Shown here: piece by piece, positions 8,504 to 17,143 of the stretch
Layout: each line of letters begins with the position of its first letter
How positions within the stretch are numbered: position 1 is the first letter of the stretch
Assembly: GCA_965116215.1 (NCBI GenBank)
Contig: OZ220494.1
Coordinates: 1,178,001 to 1,242,000, forward strand
DNA length: 64,000 nt
Direction: 5' to 3'
Source: CBDBKL01 sp965116215
GTDB taxonomy: Bacteria; Bdellovibrionota; Bdellovibrionia; Bdellovibrionales; JAKFYE01
Position numbers and translations under genes: made by a program
The notes under the pieces: model-generated
Seen by the model: only the letters and a program-made list of their open reading frames with translations
Databases searched by the model: none
What the model was told of the DNA's origin: nothing

Positions 8504-9298
8504 GTGCGCCATTATCTGGATTTATTAAAAAAGGTCTTAACTGAAGGTGTTGAAAAAACAGATCGTACAGGCACAGGCACACTCAGTGTATTTGGTCACC
8601 AAATGCGTTTTGATTTAACAGAAGGTTTTCCCCTTTTGACGACCAAGAAACTTCATCTTCGCTCTATTATTCATGAACTTCTATGGTTTTTATCAGGTGA
8701 TACAAATATTCAATACCTGAAAGACAATAAAGTCCGCATCTGGGATGAGTGGGCCGATGAAGATGGAAATCTCGGACCCATCTATGGTGCTCAATGGCGA
8801 TCTTGGAGAACAACTTCTGGACATCAAATCGATCAAATAGCAAATATCATTGATGAAATAAAGACAAACCCAGATTCTCGCCGCATGATTGTAAACGCTT
8901 GGAACGTGGGTGACATCGAAAAAATGGCTCTACCACCATGTCATACCATTTTCCAATTCTATGTTGCTAATGGAAGACTTTCCTGCCAACTCTATCAAAG
9001 AAGTGCAGATATTTTTCTAGGTGTACCCTTTAACATTGCCAGCTACTCACTACTTCTTATGATGGTGGCTCAGGCAAGTGATTTAAAACCCGGGGAATTT
9101 ATTCATACATTTGGAGATGCGCATATTTATAAAAATCATATAGAGCAGACAAAGCAACAACTCACACGAAAACCCAGAAAACGCCCTATCATGAAACTCA
9201 ACCCAGATGTTAAGGATCTGTTTTGCTTTCAATTTGAAGATTTTGAATTAATAGATTATGACCCCCACCCTCATATCAAAGCACAAGTTTCTATATGA
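8504..9298 (+). CDS. thyA: Thymidylate synthase (folate-dependent)
   Basis: Converts dUMP and methylene-tetrahydrofolate to dTMP and dihydrofolate in the cytoplasm. It is 264 residues, the same length as E. coli ThyA. The start is GTG, with AAGGGGA seven bases upstream. The substrate-binding arginine lies in EKTDRTGTGT (about 21-28), the catalytic cysteine in ALPPCHTIFQFYV (C146), and QRSADIFLGVPFNIASY is the dUMP-binding signature. The stop overlaps the folA start by four bases (ATGA), so the two are translationally coupled and DHFR recycles the dihydrofolate made here. Confidence 0.98.
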   Translation: MRHYLDLLKKVLTEGVEKTDRTGTGTLSVFGHQMRFDLTEGFPLLTTKKLHLRSIIHELLWFLSGDTNIQYLKDNKVRIWDEWADEDGNLGPIYGAQWRSWRTTSGHQIDQIANIIDEIKTNPDSRRMIVNAWNVGDIEKMALPPCHTIFQFYVANGRLSCQLYQRSADIFLGVPFNIASYSLLLMMVAQASDLKPGEFIHTFGDAHIYKNHIEQTKQQLTRKPRKRPIMKLNPDVKDLFCFQFEDFELIDYDPHPHIKAQVSI

Positions 9299-9807
9299 AG
9301 ATTTGTCAAATAGCTTGTATGTCACAAAACAGAGCCATTGGAAAAAATAACAAACTCCCATGGCATCTTCCTGAAGACTTGAAGTTTTTCAAAAAAAAAA
9401 CCACTGGACATCCTCTCATTATGGGGAGAAAGACATTTGAGTCACTCAGTCTGAAACCCTTACCTCACCGTCTGAACATCATCATAACTCGAAATAAACA
9501 ATACACTGCTCCTCATGGGGTTTTTGTTTTTCACACAATCAAAGGAGCTATTCATTTCTGTGAAAAACAGAGGGATACATGGGGGGATGAAGTTTATATT
9601 GGTGGTGGTGCAGAAATTTACCATCAAACATTGAGTATGGCTCATTATATTTATCTCACTATTGTGCATAAAAACTTTAAGGGCGATACTTTTTTCCCAA
9701 AACTAGATCCCGACATTTTTAAAGAAATCAATCGAGAGAACTACAATACCCCTCCCCTACCATTCTCCTTTTTTACATATAAAAATAATAGAATATCCTA
9801 TCGCTAA
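9295..9807 (+). CDS. folA: Dihydrofolate reductase
   Basis: Reduces dihydrofolate to tetrahydrofolate with NADPH; it is the partner of ThyA in the thymidylate cycle and overlaps it by four bases. The N-terminus carries AIGKNNKLPWHLPEDLKFF (Met20-loop region and the substrate-binding acidic residue), followed by HPLIMGRKTFES (cofactor binding) and VYIGGGAEIYHQTL (the GG motif, about residues 100-113). At 170 residues it is typical of chromosomal DHFR. No terminator is evident after it, and the next gene is convergent on the other strand. Confidence 0.96.
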   Translation: MKICQIACMSQNRAIGKNNKLPWHLPEDLKFFKKKTTGHPLIMGRKTFESLSLKPLPHRLNIIITRNKQYTAPHGVFVFHTIKGAIHFCEKQRDTWGDEVYIGGGAEIYHQTLSMAHYIYLTIVHKNFKGDTFFPKLDPDIFKEINRENYNTPPLPFSFFTYKNNRISYR

Positions 9808-9949
9808 AATGTCGTACATTCTCAATATTGGAAAAGCACCATATACTTATCTTGAAGCCTAGGCTGTATTTCAATTATAACTCTATCTAATGTCTATCTG
9901 TATCTCCAGCCTCAATCAAAAAATGATCTTATTATTAAACCTCTGACAT

Positions 9950-11161
9950 TTATGGGGCGTTCATACCTCTATTGGGTAATCGTTTAAAAATAGATAAAAC
10001 AACTCCAAAAGACATACAGTAAAAAAGAGCAGCACAATAAAATGGCGCAGAAGTATTTACATATTGATAAACAAGTCCCCCTAGAAGAGGGCCCACAATG
10101 CGGGCCAGAGATTGCAGACTATGCGAAACTCCAATGATTTCACCTTGTTCATTTTTTGCAGATAATAAACTTAACGTCCCTAATAGGGTTGGGGTTAACA
10201 TTCCATTTCCCAGTGGTAGCAAGGTGGTCCCAATAAAAAGCCAAAACACATTTGGTGCAGTTCCTATAACAACCATTCCTGTAGCTGCAACAATCGACCC
10301 TAGGACTAAGAGTTTTCTCTCGCCCCATTTGGGCATTAATTTTCTAATCAGATAGCCTTGAGTGAAAACTATAATTAGTCCAATATAAGCAAAACCATAA
10401 CTTGAAAGTTCAATACTCCAACCGAAAACATCTTTTAAGTATAAAAATAACATAGCCTCAATCAGCCCCATGGCCATCCCACAAAATAAGCTTATTGAAA
10501 ACACTCTTCCCAGAAGAGGTCTTTTAAAACTGGACCAAATTTTAGAAAGTCGATTCTTTGTTTCTGAATGGGTCCTATGCTTATTTAAGCTTTCCTCTAA
10601 AACTTTGTAAGCAAAAAGAAAACTTATCAAAGCCAAAAGGGCTGCAAAAAGTGCAGGAAAGCCTGTACCATATGGCGGTTGCGTCCCCAAGCTCCTCCCT
10701 GAGTCAGCTAATAGTCCACCGATGAGGGGGCCAACGATAAACCCTAATCCAAAGGCTACACCTATCAATCCCATATTTTTGGAGCGAGATTTTGAAGGGG
10801 TGACATCAGCAATATAAGCTGCTGCTGTAGAAACACTAGCACCAAATATTCCAGAGAACGCACGAGCTAAAAATAAAATCCACAGATTGGGTGCATAGGC
10901 AAACGCAATATAAGAAATACAGTTTCCCATTAAGCTCATAAGAATAATAGGGCGGCGACCTATAAGATCACTGATTCTCCCCCAAATAGGCCCAAATATA
11001 AATTGCATAAGGGAATAAATAGCCATCAAAAGTCCAACTTCTGTAGCAGAGGCACCAAAATCTTTTGCCAAATACGGAGTGATAGGGATAATAATTCCAA
11101 AACCAATCAAGTCTATAAAAACAGTGAGAAATAGAATAATTAATGGAGATGTTTTCAGCAT
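9950..11161 (-). CDS. MFS drug-efflux transporter, TetA-like
   Basis: An inner-membrane proton-driven exporter of the major facilitator superfamily. It has 403 residues and about 12 hydrophobic segments. The motif between TM2 and TM3, GRISDLIGRRPIIL (about 61-74), is MFS motif A. The segment starting LARAFSGIFGASVSTAAAY and the repeat-like second half with GNGMLTPTLLGTLSLL resemble the DHA1 TetA/multidrug branch. The start codon has only a weak upstream GGATTTG. The substrate cannot be predicted, and tetracycline resistance should not be assumed. The gene stands alone, convergent with folA. Confidence 0.85.
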   Translation of the reverse strand: MLKTSPLIILFLTVFIDLIGFGIIIPITPYLAKDFGASATEVGLLMAIYSLMQFIFGPIWGRISDLIGRRPIILMSLMGNCISYIAFAYAPNLWILFLARAFSGIFGASVSTAAAYIADVTPSKSRSKNMGLIGVAFGLGFIVGPLIGGLLADSGRSLGTQPPYGTGFPALFAALLALISFLFAYKVLEESLNKHRTHSETKNRLSKIWSSFKRPLLGRVFSISLFCGMAMGLIEAMLFLYLKDVFGWSIELSSYGFAYIGLIIVFTQGYLIRKLMPKWGERKLLVLGSIVAATGMVVIGTAPNVFWLFIGTTLLPLGNGMLTPTLLGTLSLLSAKNEQGEIIGVSHSLQSLARIVGPLLGGLVYQYVNTSAPFYCAALFYCMSFGVVLSIFKRLPNRGMNAP

Positions 11162-11450
11162 ATATTTTCAAATCCTACAACACTTAAAAGAATAATATTC
11201 TCTCTAGGAAAACGTTAATCTCTTCTTTTTGTATAACAATCTTTTAAAATATGGGCTTAATATTTAAGACAAATAGTCTACCTGACTGAAGATCCTGTCA
11301 ATCTCTCTTCATTTTTAAATATAAACTTTAGAATCTCAATAATAAATATTTCTGTGGATACTTCCTCTTTAAATATGTACCCTGAACACCTTAATCATGT
11401 CATACTTGACTCATTTCGATTAAGAGTGAAGGGGAAGAGGAATCTAAAAA

Positions 11451-12491
11451 ATGTGCACATTTAAACGCTCCCTCTTTCTTTACTTAGTGCTCCTTAATTA
11501 TTCTGAGCTGCTGTGGTCATCTCCCAGATTCCATACAGGAGACTTAAAGGTCCATACCAAATTCACACATTATTTTTCGAAAGCCAACTTTTCTCCTAGT
11601 GGAGATATTCATCCATTGTCCGGTGACAATTCTTTGAGTCTTTTCACTACAGAATTTGGTTTGAATTACTCCACAAACTCCTGGTTTAAATTATTTAGTA
11701 CTGTTGACTACACTTATGGACAAAGTTTAGATCCCTACTTTAAACGCTCAAACAGTTCGATAACAGGCTTCTCTATAGGTGGACAATTTCTTATAGATGG
11801 AAACAAGTTATTTCTCTTTATTCCTGAAGTTTCTTCATTGACTTCGTTTATCTCTATTGATCCTTATCAAGAGAGTATGATTCTCTCAGAAGGAGTGCAC
11901 TCCCTACTTGTCGGCTCCCATATTTTATTGAAATATGCATTTATAGAACCCTATATCTACCTTGGTTTTCAAAACAGGAGTAAAAAAAGGTCAGAACTTC
12001 TGCAATGGCGAGCTGGCTTTAGAAAGGAAATGGGAAATCTATATATAGGGTCTCAACTTGCTGGTTTTACTTCTTTGTCAGAGGATGGTCAGAAAAATAG
12101 CTTCGCAGAGAGGGATGACCTTATTTACCGAGTCAACGCAGGAAGTTTAAAGTTCTTTTCTTATAATGAATCACATATTTCCTTTGAAAATTGGATCCGT
12201 TGGGCTCTGAATCAGAAATGGGCCATACAACTGGAATATAAGACTTCTATATCGGGAAAGAGGTATGCCAAGGGTTATGATATCGGCTTTCAGGTCATTT
12301 ATAACCTACACAATAAAAAAAGGAAAAAACGCTTAAAACATCTTCATTATAAAAAGAGACGAAAAAGACGTTCTTTTTCAAAGGACAACATACAGACATT
12401 TTCTACTCATCGCCGCAAAATAAAAAAACCTGAAAAATCAACAGGAACAATGCCCAATATAAAATTAAGAAGATATAAAAAAAGGCGTTAA
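11451..12491 (+). CDS. Predicted outer-membrane or secreted protein with a polybasic C-terminal tail
   Basis: A 346-residue protein of unknown family. An N-terminal hydrophobic stretch (about residues 7-22) looks like a signal peptide. Residues about 30-285 alternate polar and aromatic/hydrophobic residues, with many glycines and serines (NSSITGFSIGGQF, PYIYLGFQNRSKKRS, WAIQLEYKTSISGKRYAKGY), as in beta-barrels. From about residue 285 the protein becomes extremely basic, with clusters such as KKRKKRLKHLHYKKRRKRR, ending in RRYKKRR. Such a tail is unusual after a barrel, because the terminal strand normally ends in an aromatic residue. A purine-rich GGGGAAGAGG precedes the ATG. The next gene also encodes a very basic protein. 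Confidence 0.7.
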   Translation: MCTFKRSLFLYLVLLNYSELLWSSPRFHTGDLKVHTKFTHYFSKANFSPSGDIHPLSGDNSLSLFTTEFGLNYSTNSWFKLFSTVDYTYGQSLDPYFKRSNSSITGFSIGGQFLIDGNKLFLFIPEVSSLTSFISIDPYQESMILSEGVHSLLVGSHILLKYAFIEPYIYLGFQNRSKKRSELLQWRAGFRKEMGNLYIGSQLAGFTSLSEDGQKNSFAERDDLIYRVNAGSLKFFSYNESHISFENWIRWALNQKWAIQLEYKTSISGKRYAKGYDIGFQVIYNLHNKKRKKRLKHLHYKKRRKRRSFSKDNIQTFSTHRRKIKKPEKSTGTMPNIKLRRYKKRR

Positions 12492-12574
12492 AGTATGGCT
12501 TTTTATCAAATAGTATATTAAGAGTGTTTTTGAATAGGAGATAGAAAAACCATTAACGTAAAGGAATAGAAGAT

Positions 12575-12682
12575 ATGGGACGTGGTGATAATCGTAGAAC
12601 TCAAAAAATGAAAAGAAAGAAATCCCAAAAACGAAAAAAAGAATTAGATAAAAGAAAAAAGCAAAAGAAAAAAATACAGTAG
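12575..12682 (+). CDS. 35-residue highly basic peptide
   Basis: A short ORF beginning MGRGDNRRTQKMKRKK and ending KKKIQ; more than half of its residues are K or R. AAGGA lies about eight bases before the ATG. The opening MGRGDNRR recalls small conserved basic proteins that I associate with myxobacteria and relatives, and is loosely like ribosomal Thx; this is memory of family appearance, not a search. It starts 83 bp after the basic-tailed protein, on the same strand. A role binding RNA or the ribosome is plausible but unproven. Confidence 0.6.
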   Translation: MGRGDNRRTQKMKRKKSQKRKKELDKRKKQKKKIQ

Positions 12683-13003
12683 ACGCCAAAATATCAAGCC
12701 AGAAATTAAACCATCGAAATATACACTCTGTTGGAGTGATTGTATTGGTAAGCAATCAAATGGAAAACTTTTAAATTTGTATATGCTCTCCTTAAATGTT
12801 CCATTGTTAGGGATTGCATTGATAGACAATTGAATGATGAGCTTTCCAATTTGTAGGAGTAGTTATCAAAAAGAGTGTTTCAATATCGACACATGTACAG
12901 CTTTTTGACAAAAAACAGTCTCTCTATGGTAATATGAAAAGAAGGGAAGAAAATATAAAATTTTTATGAAACACAATACTCATAAAAAATAGAGGAAGAG
13001 AAT
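12683..13003. other. Intergenic, 321 bp, with a degenerate direct repeat
   Basis: 12738-12781 and 12812-12855 are two 44-base segments with roughly 70% identity by eye (both start gattg and end aatttgta), offset by 74 bp. The rest is AT-rich and contains the ribosome-binding site of the next gene. No ORF was seen. Confidence 0.6.
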
Positions 13004-13507
13004 ATGGGACGGTTTTATAAAATTCTTTTTCTCACCTCTTTTCTTTTTTTATCGGGTTGTATGGGAGTGATCTGTAAGTGGAAGAATAAAAAGATCATTA
13101 TTGATTATACTCCTCATCTAAATACTGCCACTGTTGGAGGGGTGTCTTATACTAAGCACAACCCTCCTTGGACGATTACCCCTTGGGTTAAAAAAATAAT
13201 TATTAAACACAATGGATTTCTTGTGGTTGAAGAGCAGAAAACAGCCGGTTCAAAAAAGATCCCCTGTGCTCACGACAAAAACAAGATGTGTGATAAACAT
13301 GTTATCAATAGTGTTTATACTATGCAATCTTACAAAGAAGATGAGGGTTACAAATATTGGCCTAATATACCAAAAGAGAAATGGGCTTTTATTTCTAATC
13401 TGGATGATAAAATATCAGAAAAACCTGAATTTCATACTAAAGAATGTGAGTCTTCATTTTTTGCTGAGATAATCAATAATGCCATCAGTCTTATACGAGC
13501 TTGGTAA
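13004..13507 (+). CDS. Predicted lipoprotein, unknown function
   Basis: A 167-residue protein with a classical lipoprotein signal: a basic start, a hydrophobic core and the lipobox LSGC at about residues 16-19, so it should be acylated and placed in the inner or outer membrane. The mature part has scattered cysteines (C in CKWKN, CAHDKNKMC and ECESSF) and a basic, aromatic character, with no family recognised. A purine-rich GAGGAAGAG lies just upstream of the ATG. It stands alone between the basic-peptide region and a small orphan gene. Confidence 0.75.
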   Translation: MGRFYKILFLTSFLFLSGCMGVICKWKNKKIIIDYTPHLNTATVGGVSYTKHNPPWTITPWVKKIIIKHNGFLVVEEQKTAGSKKIPCAHDKNKMCDKHVINSVYTMQSYKEDEGYKYWPNIPKEKWAFISNLDDKISEKPEFHTKECESSFFAEIINNAISLIRAW

Positions 13508-13689
13508 GCTAACTCTATTGATAAGTGAGATCGAAGACGAGCAGCATGTTGTTTACTGTCTATATTTTAAGTGGACCTTGATAAGGGCATGAGGAGTTTA
13601 GTATTGACTTTAGGAGACTCGAGATAAAAATTAAAGTTGAAGGCCATTTAATATCAAAATAAAAGAGTAGAAGTTTGGAGATCAGATAA

Positions 13690-13986
13690 ATGGGAGAAGA
13701 GGCATTTGATTTTCTATCTACAATAGATCCTTTGAAAGAGGCGATTGCTTATGAAACTCTGCTTGCACTCAAAGGAGCTACAGAACTAAACCTTGAAAAA
13801 TCCTTTTCTTCGTTTAGCATGGAACCTCTATCACCATCAAAAATATTGGAAGAGAAAAAACAAAATGGACAGGTAGAAGAAATCAAAAATCTCTATCCAA
13901 AAATTGAAAAGTTTATAAAAGAAAAACCGGGTGCCATCAAGATTAGGGACGAAAAAGATATTTTAAATCACCTTAGAGAATCATAG
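13690..13986 (+). CDS. Small hypothetical protein
   Basis: 98 residues, acidic to neutral, with no signal peptide or membrane segment. It looks mostly helical: an N-terminal part MGEEAFDFLSTIDPLKEA, then a lysine/glutamate-rich C-terminal half. TTTGGAG lies about ten bases before the ATG. It sits 44 bp before the GFA-family gene on the same strand and may be cotranscribed with it. I do not recognise a family. Confidence 0.55.
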   Translation: MGEEAFDFLSTIDPLKEAIAYETLLALKGATELNLEKSFSSFSMEPLSPSKILEEKKQNGQVEEIKNLYPKIEKFIKEKPGAIKIRDEKDILNHLRES

Positions 13987-14030
13987 ATTAATGAATATTA
14001 ACCTTAATTCAATTTTGATAGGAGAAAACT

Positions 14031-14444
14031 ATGTCATTAAAGGGAACTTGTCTCTGTGAAGCAATAACTCTAAATACTTCATCACTTAATAAAAATATTG
14101 GTGCTTGTCATTGTGGGATGTGCAGAAAGTGGGCGGCTGGCCCGTTTTTAGCTATAGACTGCGGTCAAGATGTAAAAATCGAAGGAAAAGAAAACCTTGG
14201 TGTTTTTGATTCATCTCAGTGGGCTGAACGAGGATTTTGTAAGAAGTGTGGAACAATTTTATTTTATCGGTTAAAAGAAAAACAGCAATACATAGTTTCT
14301 TCAGAAATTTTCAATGAACCAAACTTAAAGTTGGAGCATCAGGTGTTTATCGATAAAAAGCCTGAATACTATTCCTTTATCAATAAAACAAAAAATATGA
14401 CAGAAAAAGAAGTCTTTGCAATGTACAGTCCTAGTCATGGCTGA
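14031..14444 (+). CDS. GFA-family zinc protein (CENP-V/GFA domain)
   Basis: 137 residues forming one GFA (glutathione-dependent formaldehyde-activating) domain, a small beta fold that binds zinc through cysteines. The conserved cysteines are visible: CLCEA near the N-terminus, GACHCGMCRKW around residues 25-34, and FCKKCGTILFYR around 70-80. Most members have no proven activity, so formaldehyde detoxification should not be assumed. The ATG is preceded by AGGAG at good spacing. Confidence in the family is high and in the function low. Confidence 0.88.
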   Translation: MSLKGTCLCEAITLNTSSLNKNIGACHCGMCRKWAAGPFLAIDCGQDVKIEGKENLGVFDSSQWAERGFCKKCGTILFYRLKEKQQYIVSSEIFNEPNLKLEHQVFIDKKPEYYSFINKTKNMTEKEVFAMYSPSHG

Positions 14445-14551
14445 GCCAAATTCAGATAAGTGCTTGATGGAATAGATTTCAAAGGGTCTTCAAATAAGTA
14501 GAGATTGCAAAGTGTTACTCAAATAGATGTTTCGAGTGACCCCATACTCGA

Positions 14552-14580
14552 CTTTATTTTAATTAAATTTCCTGTATAAT
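14552..14580 (+). promoter_or_regulatory. Candidate promoter of the first secreted paralogue
   Basis: A perfect TATAAT at 14575-14580 lies 31 bases before the ATG at 14612. The -35 region at normal spacing is poor (CTTTAT). A related block (TTGACTTGATTTTTAC followed by tgaataat) precedes both downstream paralogues. Confidence 0.4.
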
Positions 14581-14611
14581 ATTAGACCTTATAGTAGGAT
14601 GTATCTTCTGT

Positions 14612-15100
14612 ATGGTTAAAACAAAAACTTTGCGTTTTCTTCTTCTTTTCCTTTCTTTTGCAATGCCAGCTTTGGCATCAGCATCAGGGAGTCAAACCCA
14701 AACCATCGAAATAGAACTTCGAAGATATCACCCTAGAGGCTGTGAAGCCATTCGAAAGGGATTGGAAAATATGCTCAATCAGAGGGATTTTCTCCCGGGA
14801 GTACGCTGGCCAGGGGATGTCTCTTGTGAAAGTACAAAAAATGCCGGCAGAGGGAAAATGAAAGTGCGTTACACTCTTTCCTTACCTGAAGAAGGAACTG
14901 CTACTAAAACCTCTTTTTTAAGGTATAAACAAGACCTAGGAACGGTAAAAGATCCAAGCTTCTTACCATATGATGTGGTGGATTTCTTTAACAACATTAT
15001 TGATCGCTTTGCCCACGATAAAGATCATCGCTTTTGTTATTATTATTCTACTTTGGGTCCGACTTCTCATAGAAGTAAGTATGTTCTTCTCTGTGAGTAA
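14612..15100 (+). CDS. Secreted four-cysteine protein, tandem paralogue 1
   Basis: 162 residues with a signal peptide (hydrophobic LLLFLSFAMPALASA, cleavage near residue 24). The mature protein has exactly four cysteines, at GCEAI, DVSCE, FCYYY and the penultimate C-terminal residue (ending LLCE), consistent with two disulfides in the periplasm or outside the cell. Shared blocks with the next two genes are FLPGVRWPGDVSC, VRYTLSLPEEGTAT and IDRFAHDKDHRFCYYY. I do not recognise the family. The compact, basic, disulfide-bonded layout would suit an envelope or secreted effector/inhibitor role, but that is a guess. Confidence 0.8.
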   Translation: MVKTKTLRFLLLFLSFAMPALASASGSQTQTIEIELRRYHPRGCEAIRKGLENMLNQRDFLPGVRWPGDVSCESTKNAGRGKMKVRYTLSLPEEGTATKTSFLRYKQDLGTVKDPSFLPYDVVDFFNNIIDRFAHDKDHRFCYYYSTLGPTSHRSKYVLLCE

Positions 15101-15430
15101 ATGTATACCCTTTTAAATATAATCATGATGAAAATTGTGCGAAAAGGGCTGAAGCCCTGATAATAAATAGAGAGAAATTCTATGGCTTATTTGTGTTCGC
15201 CTAGATAGTCATGTATTAGCTGAAGTCCTGATAAATAGATAGAGAGAAATTCTATACTTGATTATAAATAATACTTCTACTCTGTTTGTATTGAATAAAT
15301 TGTAAAAAGTATCTAGCTAATAGAGACTCTCAACTGTGATTCAGATAGCTGTTTCAGATAAATTCCTTCTTGACTTGATTTTTACCTATGATAGGAAACC
15401 TGAATAATATGCAAAAAGGGAGTATTTTTC
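15101..15430. other. Intergenic, 330 bp, with direct repeats
   Basis: 15149-15183 and about 15218-15254 are near-identical copies (gctgaag..ctgataa, then agagagaaattctat) about 69 bp apart. The first contains a small hairpin, GGGCTGAAGCCC. From about 15294 onward the sequence is duplicated before the third paralogue (from about 15943), so the array unit includes the upstream region. Confidence 0.75.
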
Positions 15431-15925
15431 ATGTCTGGATTTAAAATGACAGTAAAAGCTTTATGTTTTCTCTTTCTTTGGCCGCCGGCTTTCGCATCAG
15501 CATCAGCATCAGCATCAGCATCAGCATCAGAGAGTACAACTCAAAGTGTGGAAACAGAAATTAAACAGTTTGCTTATGCCATTTGCGATTCTGCTCGAAG
15601 GGAATTGGAGAATATGATTAATCGGAGAAAGTTTCTCCCTGGAGTGCGTTTGGTAGGAGATGTCTCTTGTAAAAGAAAGGGCCTTAGAAAAAGAACAAAA
15701 GTTCGTTATACCGTTTCTTTACCAGAGCAGGGAGTGGCTACCAGACCCTCTCCCCTAAGTTATAAATACCACACTGATAATATATATATTATACCTCATC
15801 TAGTTCATTTATTGAATGACGTTATTGATCGTTTTGCCCATGATGAGGATAATCGCTTTTGTTATTATTATGATAGAAATCTTTCGTCTTTCGGTCGATC
15901 TCAATATGCTATTGTTTGTGAGTAA
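15431..15925 (+). CDS. Secreted four-cysteine protein, tandem paralogue 2
   Basis: 164 residues, paralogous to the genes on either side. A GGGAG ribosome-binding site precedes MSGFKMTVKALCF. The signal peptide is followed by an alternating Ser-Ala stretch encoded by a perfect GCATCA hexamer array (about five copies, near 15495-15528), much longer than in the first paralogue and nearly absent from the third. The four cysteines are conserved (AICDS, DVSCK, FCYYY, terminal VCE). The shared blocks KFLPGVRLVGDVSC, VRYTVSLPEQGVAT and VIDRFAHDEDNRF are present. The unit is a tandem duplication that includes its 5' flank. Confidence 0.8.
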   Translation: MSGFKMTVKALCFLFLWPPAFASASASASASASESTTQSVETEIKQFAYAICDSARRELENMINRRKFLPGVRLVGDVSCKRKGLRKRTKVRYTVSLPEQGVATRPSPLSYKYHTDNIYIIPHLVHLLNDVIDRFAHDEDNRFCYYYDRNLSSFGRSQYAIVCE

Positions 15926-16082
15926 AGGTCTCATTCCATTCGAATAAATTGTAAAAAGTATCTAAACTAATACAGACTCTCAACTGTGATTCAAATAGCT
16001 GTTTCAAATGAATCCCTTGTTGACTTGATTTTTACTTATGATAGAAGACCTGAATAATAATATGAAAAAAAGAGTATCTTTC

Positions 16083-16583
16083 ATGTCTAGATTTAAAATG
16101 ACAGTAAAAGCTTTATGTTTTCTCTCTCTTTGGATGCCGGCTTTGGCATCAGCAAAGGTTAAAAGTGTTAAAATAGAAATACCTTTTACTCCGTCCAATT
16201 GTAAGGCCGCTCAAGAAGGGCTGAGAGATATGCTCAACTGGAGGAAGTTTCTCCCTGGAGTGCATTTGATAGGAAGTGTCTCTTGTCAAAGCACAGAACC
16301 GCAGATGAGGAGGAGGAAAATGATAGTGCGCTATACTGTTTCTTTGCCTGAAGAGGGAACTGCCACTAAAGCCTCTTTTGAAAGTTACAAATACTACATT
16401 TTAGGATTCGTTTCTTTCTCTAGTTTGTATCATGATGACCAACCCAGCGACTGGGTGCGTGATCTAGTTAGTTTTTTTAATGACGTTATTCATCGTTTTG
16501 CCCACTATAAAGATCGTCGTTTTTGTTATTATAATATTAAATTTGTTAACTTCACTCCTGAGCATTCTATTATCTGTGAGTAA
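16083..16583 (+). CDS. Secreted four-cysteine protein, tandem paralogue 3
   Basis: 166 residues when started at MSRFKMTVKALCFLSL, which matches the start of paralogue 2 base for base in its surroundings; the ORF itself is open 45 bp further upstream. The signal peptide ends near ALASA. The conserved cysteines are at SNCKAA, SVSCQ, FCYYN and terminal ICE, with the blocks KFLPGVHLIGSVSC, VRYTVSLPEEGTAT and VIHRFAHYKDRRF. The middle, between the SLPE block and the FAH block, is longer than in its siblings. No terminator is evident after it. Confidence 0.8.
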   Translation: MSRFKMTVKALCFLSLWMPALASAKVKSVKIEIPFTPSNCKAAQEGLRDMLNWRKFLPGVHLIGSVSCQSTEPQMRRRKMIVRYTVSLPEEGTATKASFESYKYYILGFVSFSSLYHDDQPSDWVRDLVSFFNDVIHRFAHYKDRRFCYYNIKFVNFTPEHSIICE

Positions 16584-16775
16584 GTATACATTTTTTGTTG
16601 AGTCAGATCTTATCTTAGTTATCTCATAGCTTCTTTATTAAGAACAAGCGACTTTGTCATACCTTAACTACGAAGGGAATTTGTCCGTCACAGTGTACAG
16701 ATTCACTTTTTTAGTTTGCAACCTGGAATCTATATTTCTATACAGTCTTATCTTTCTACTGGTTTTCAAAAGCAC

Positions 16776-17084
16776 TTAGTGTTTTTTCGAGATACTGTAA
16801 ACTTTGTTTAAAAGTTCAATAGGGTTTATTCTTAAGGCTCTTGCTATCCCCGAAAGAGTGGAAAATTGAAAATCTCTACTGCCTTTACAAATGGCATATA
16901 AAGTCGGCTTTGTTACATCTTCATGATGTTCTAAGGAAAATCTATCTAACGAGGAATACCCTCTTTCCTCTAATATAATCCTTTCTAATTCACATCCTAG
17001 GTTTTTTAAAAACCTTCGATCAAAACTTGTTAATGGCATCTTTGCCACAAGGCACCGTCCGTTTGTGTAACTTTTTCTTTCCAT
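16776..17084 (-). CDS. XRE-type helix-turn-helix regulator
   Basis: About 102 residues, with a Cro/CI-like helix-turn-helix in the second half: KPTLYAICKGSRDFQFSTLSGIARAL reads as the recognition and following helices, then INPIELLNKV. It is transcribed divergently from the type III modification gene, 59 bp away, which suits a regulator of that operon like the controller proteins of some restriction-modification systems. The true start may be the internal ATG of MPLTSFDRRF. Neither start has a strong ribosome-binding site. Confidence 0.75.
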   Translation of the reverse strand: MERKSYTNGRCLVAKMPLTSFDRRFLKNLGCELERIILEERGYSSLDRFSLEHHEDVTKPTLYAICKGSRDFQFSTLSGIARALRINPIELLNKVYSISKKH

Positions 17085-17143
17085 TCTTAACTCTTTTGAG
17101 ATATAAAAAGTCCGTTTATTTAACTTAAAGATTTGGCAAGTGA

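Noticed and set aside
9950..11161. Tetracycline resistance gene
   Set aside because: Only the general MFS drug-efflux architecture is visible; the substrate cannot be read from the sequence.
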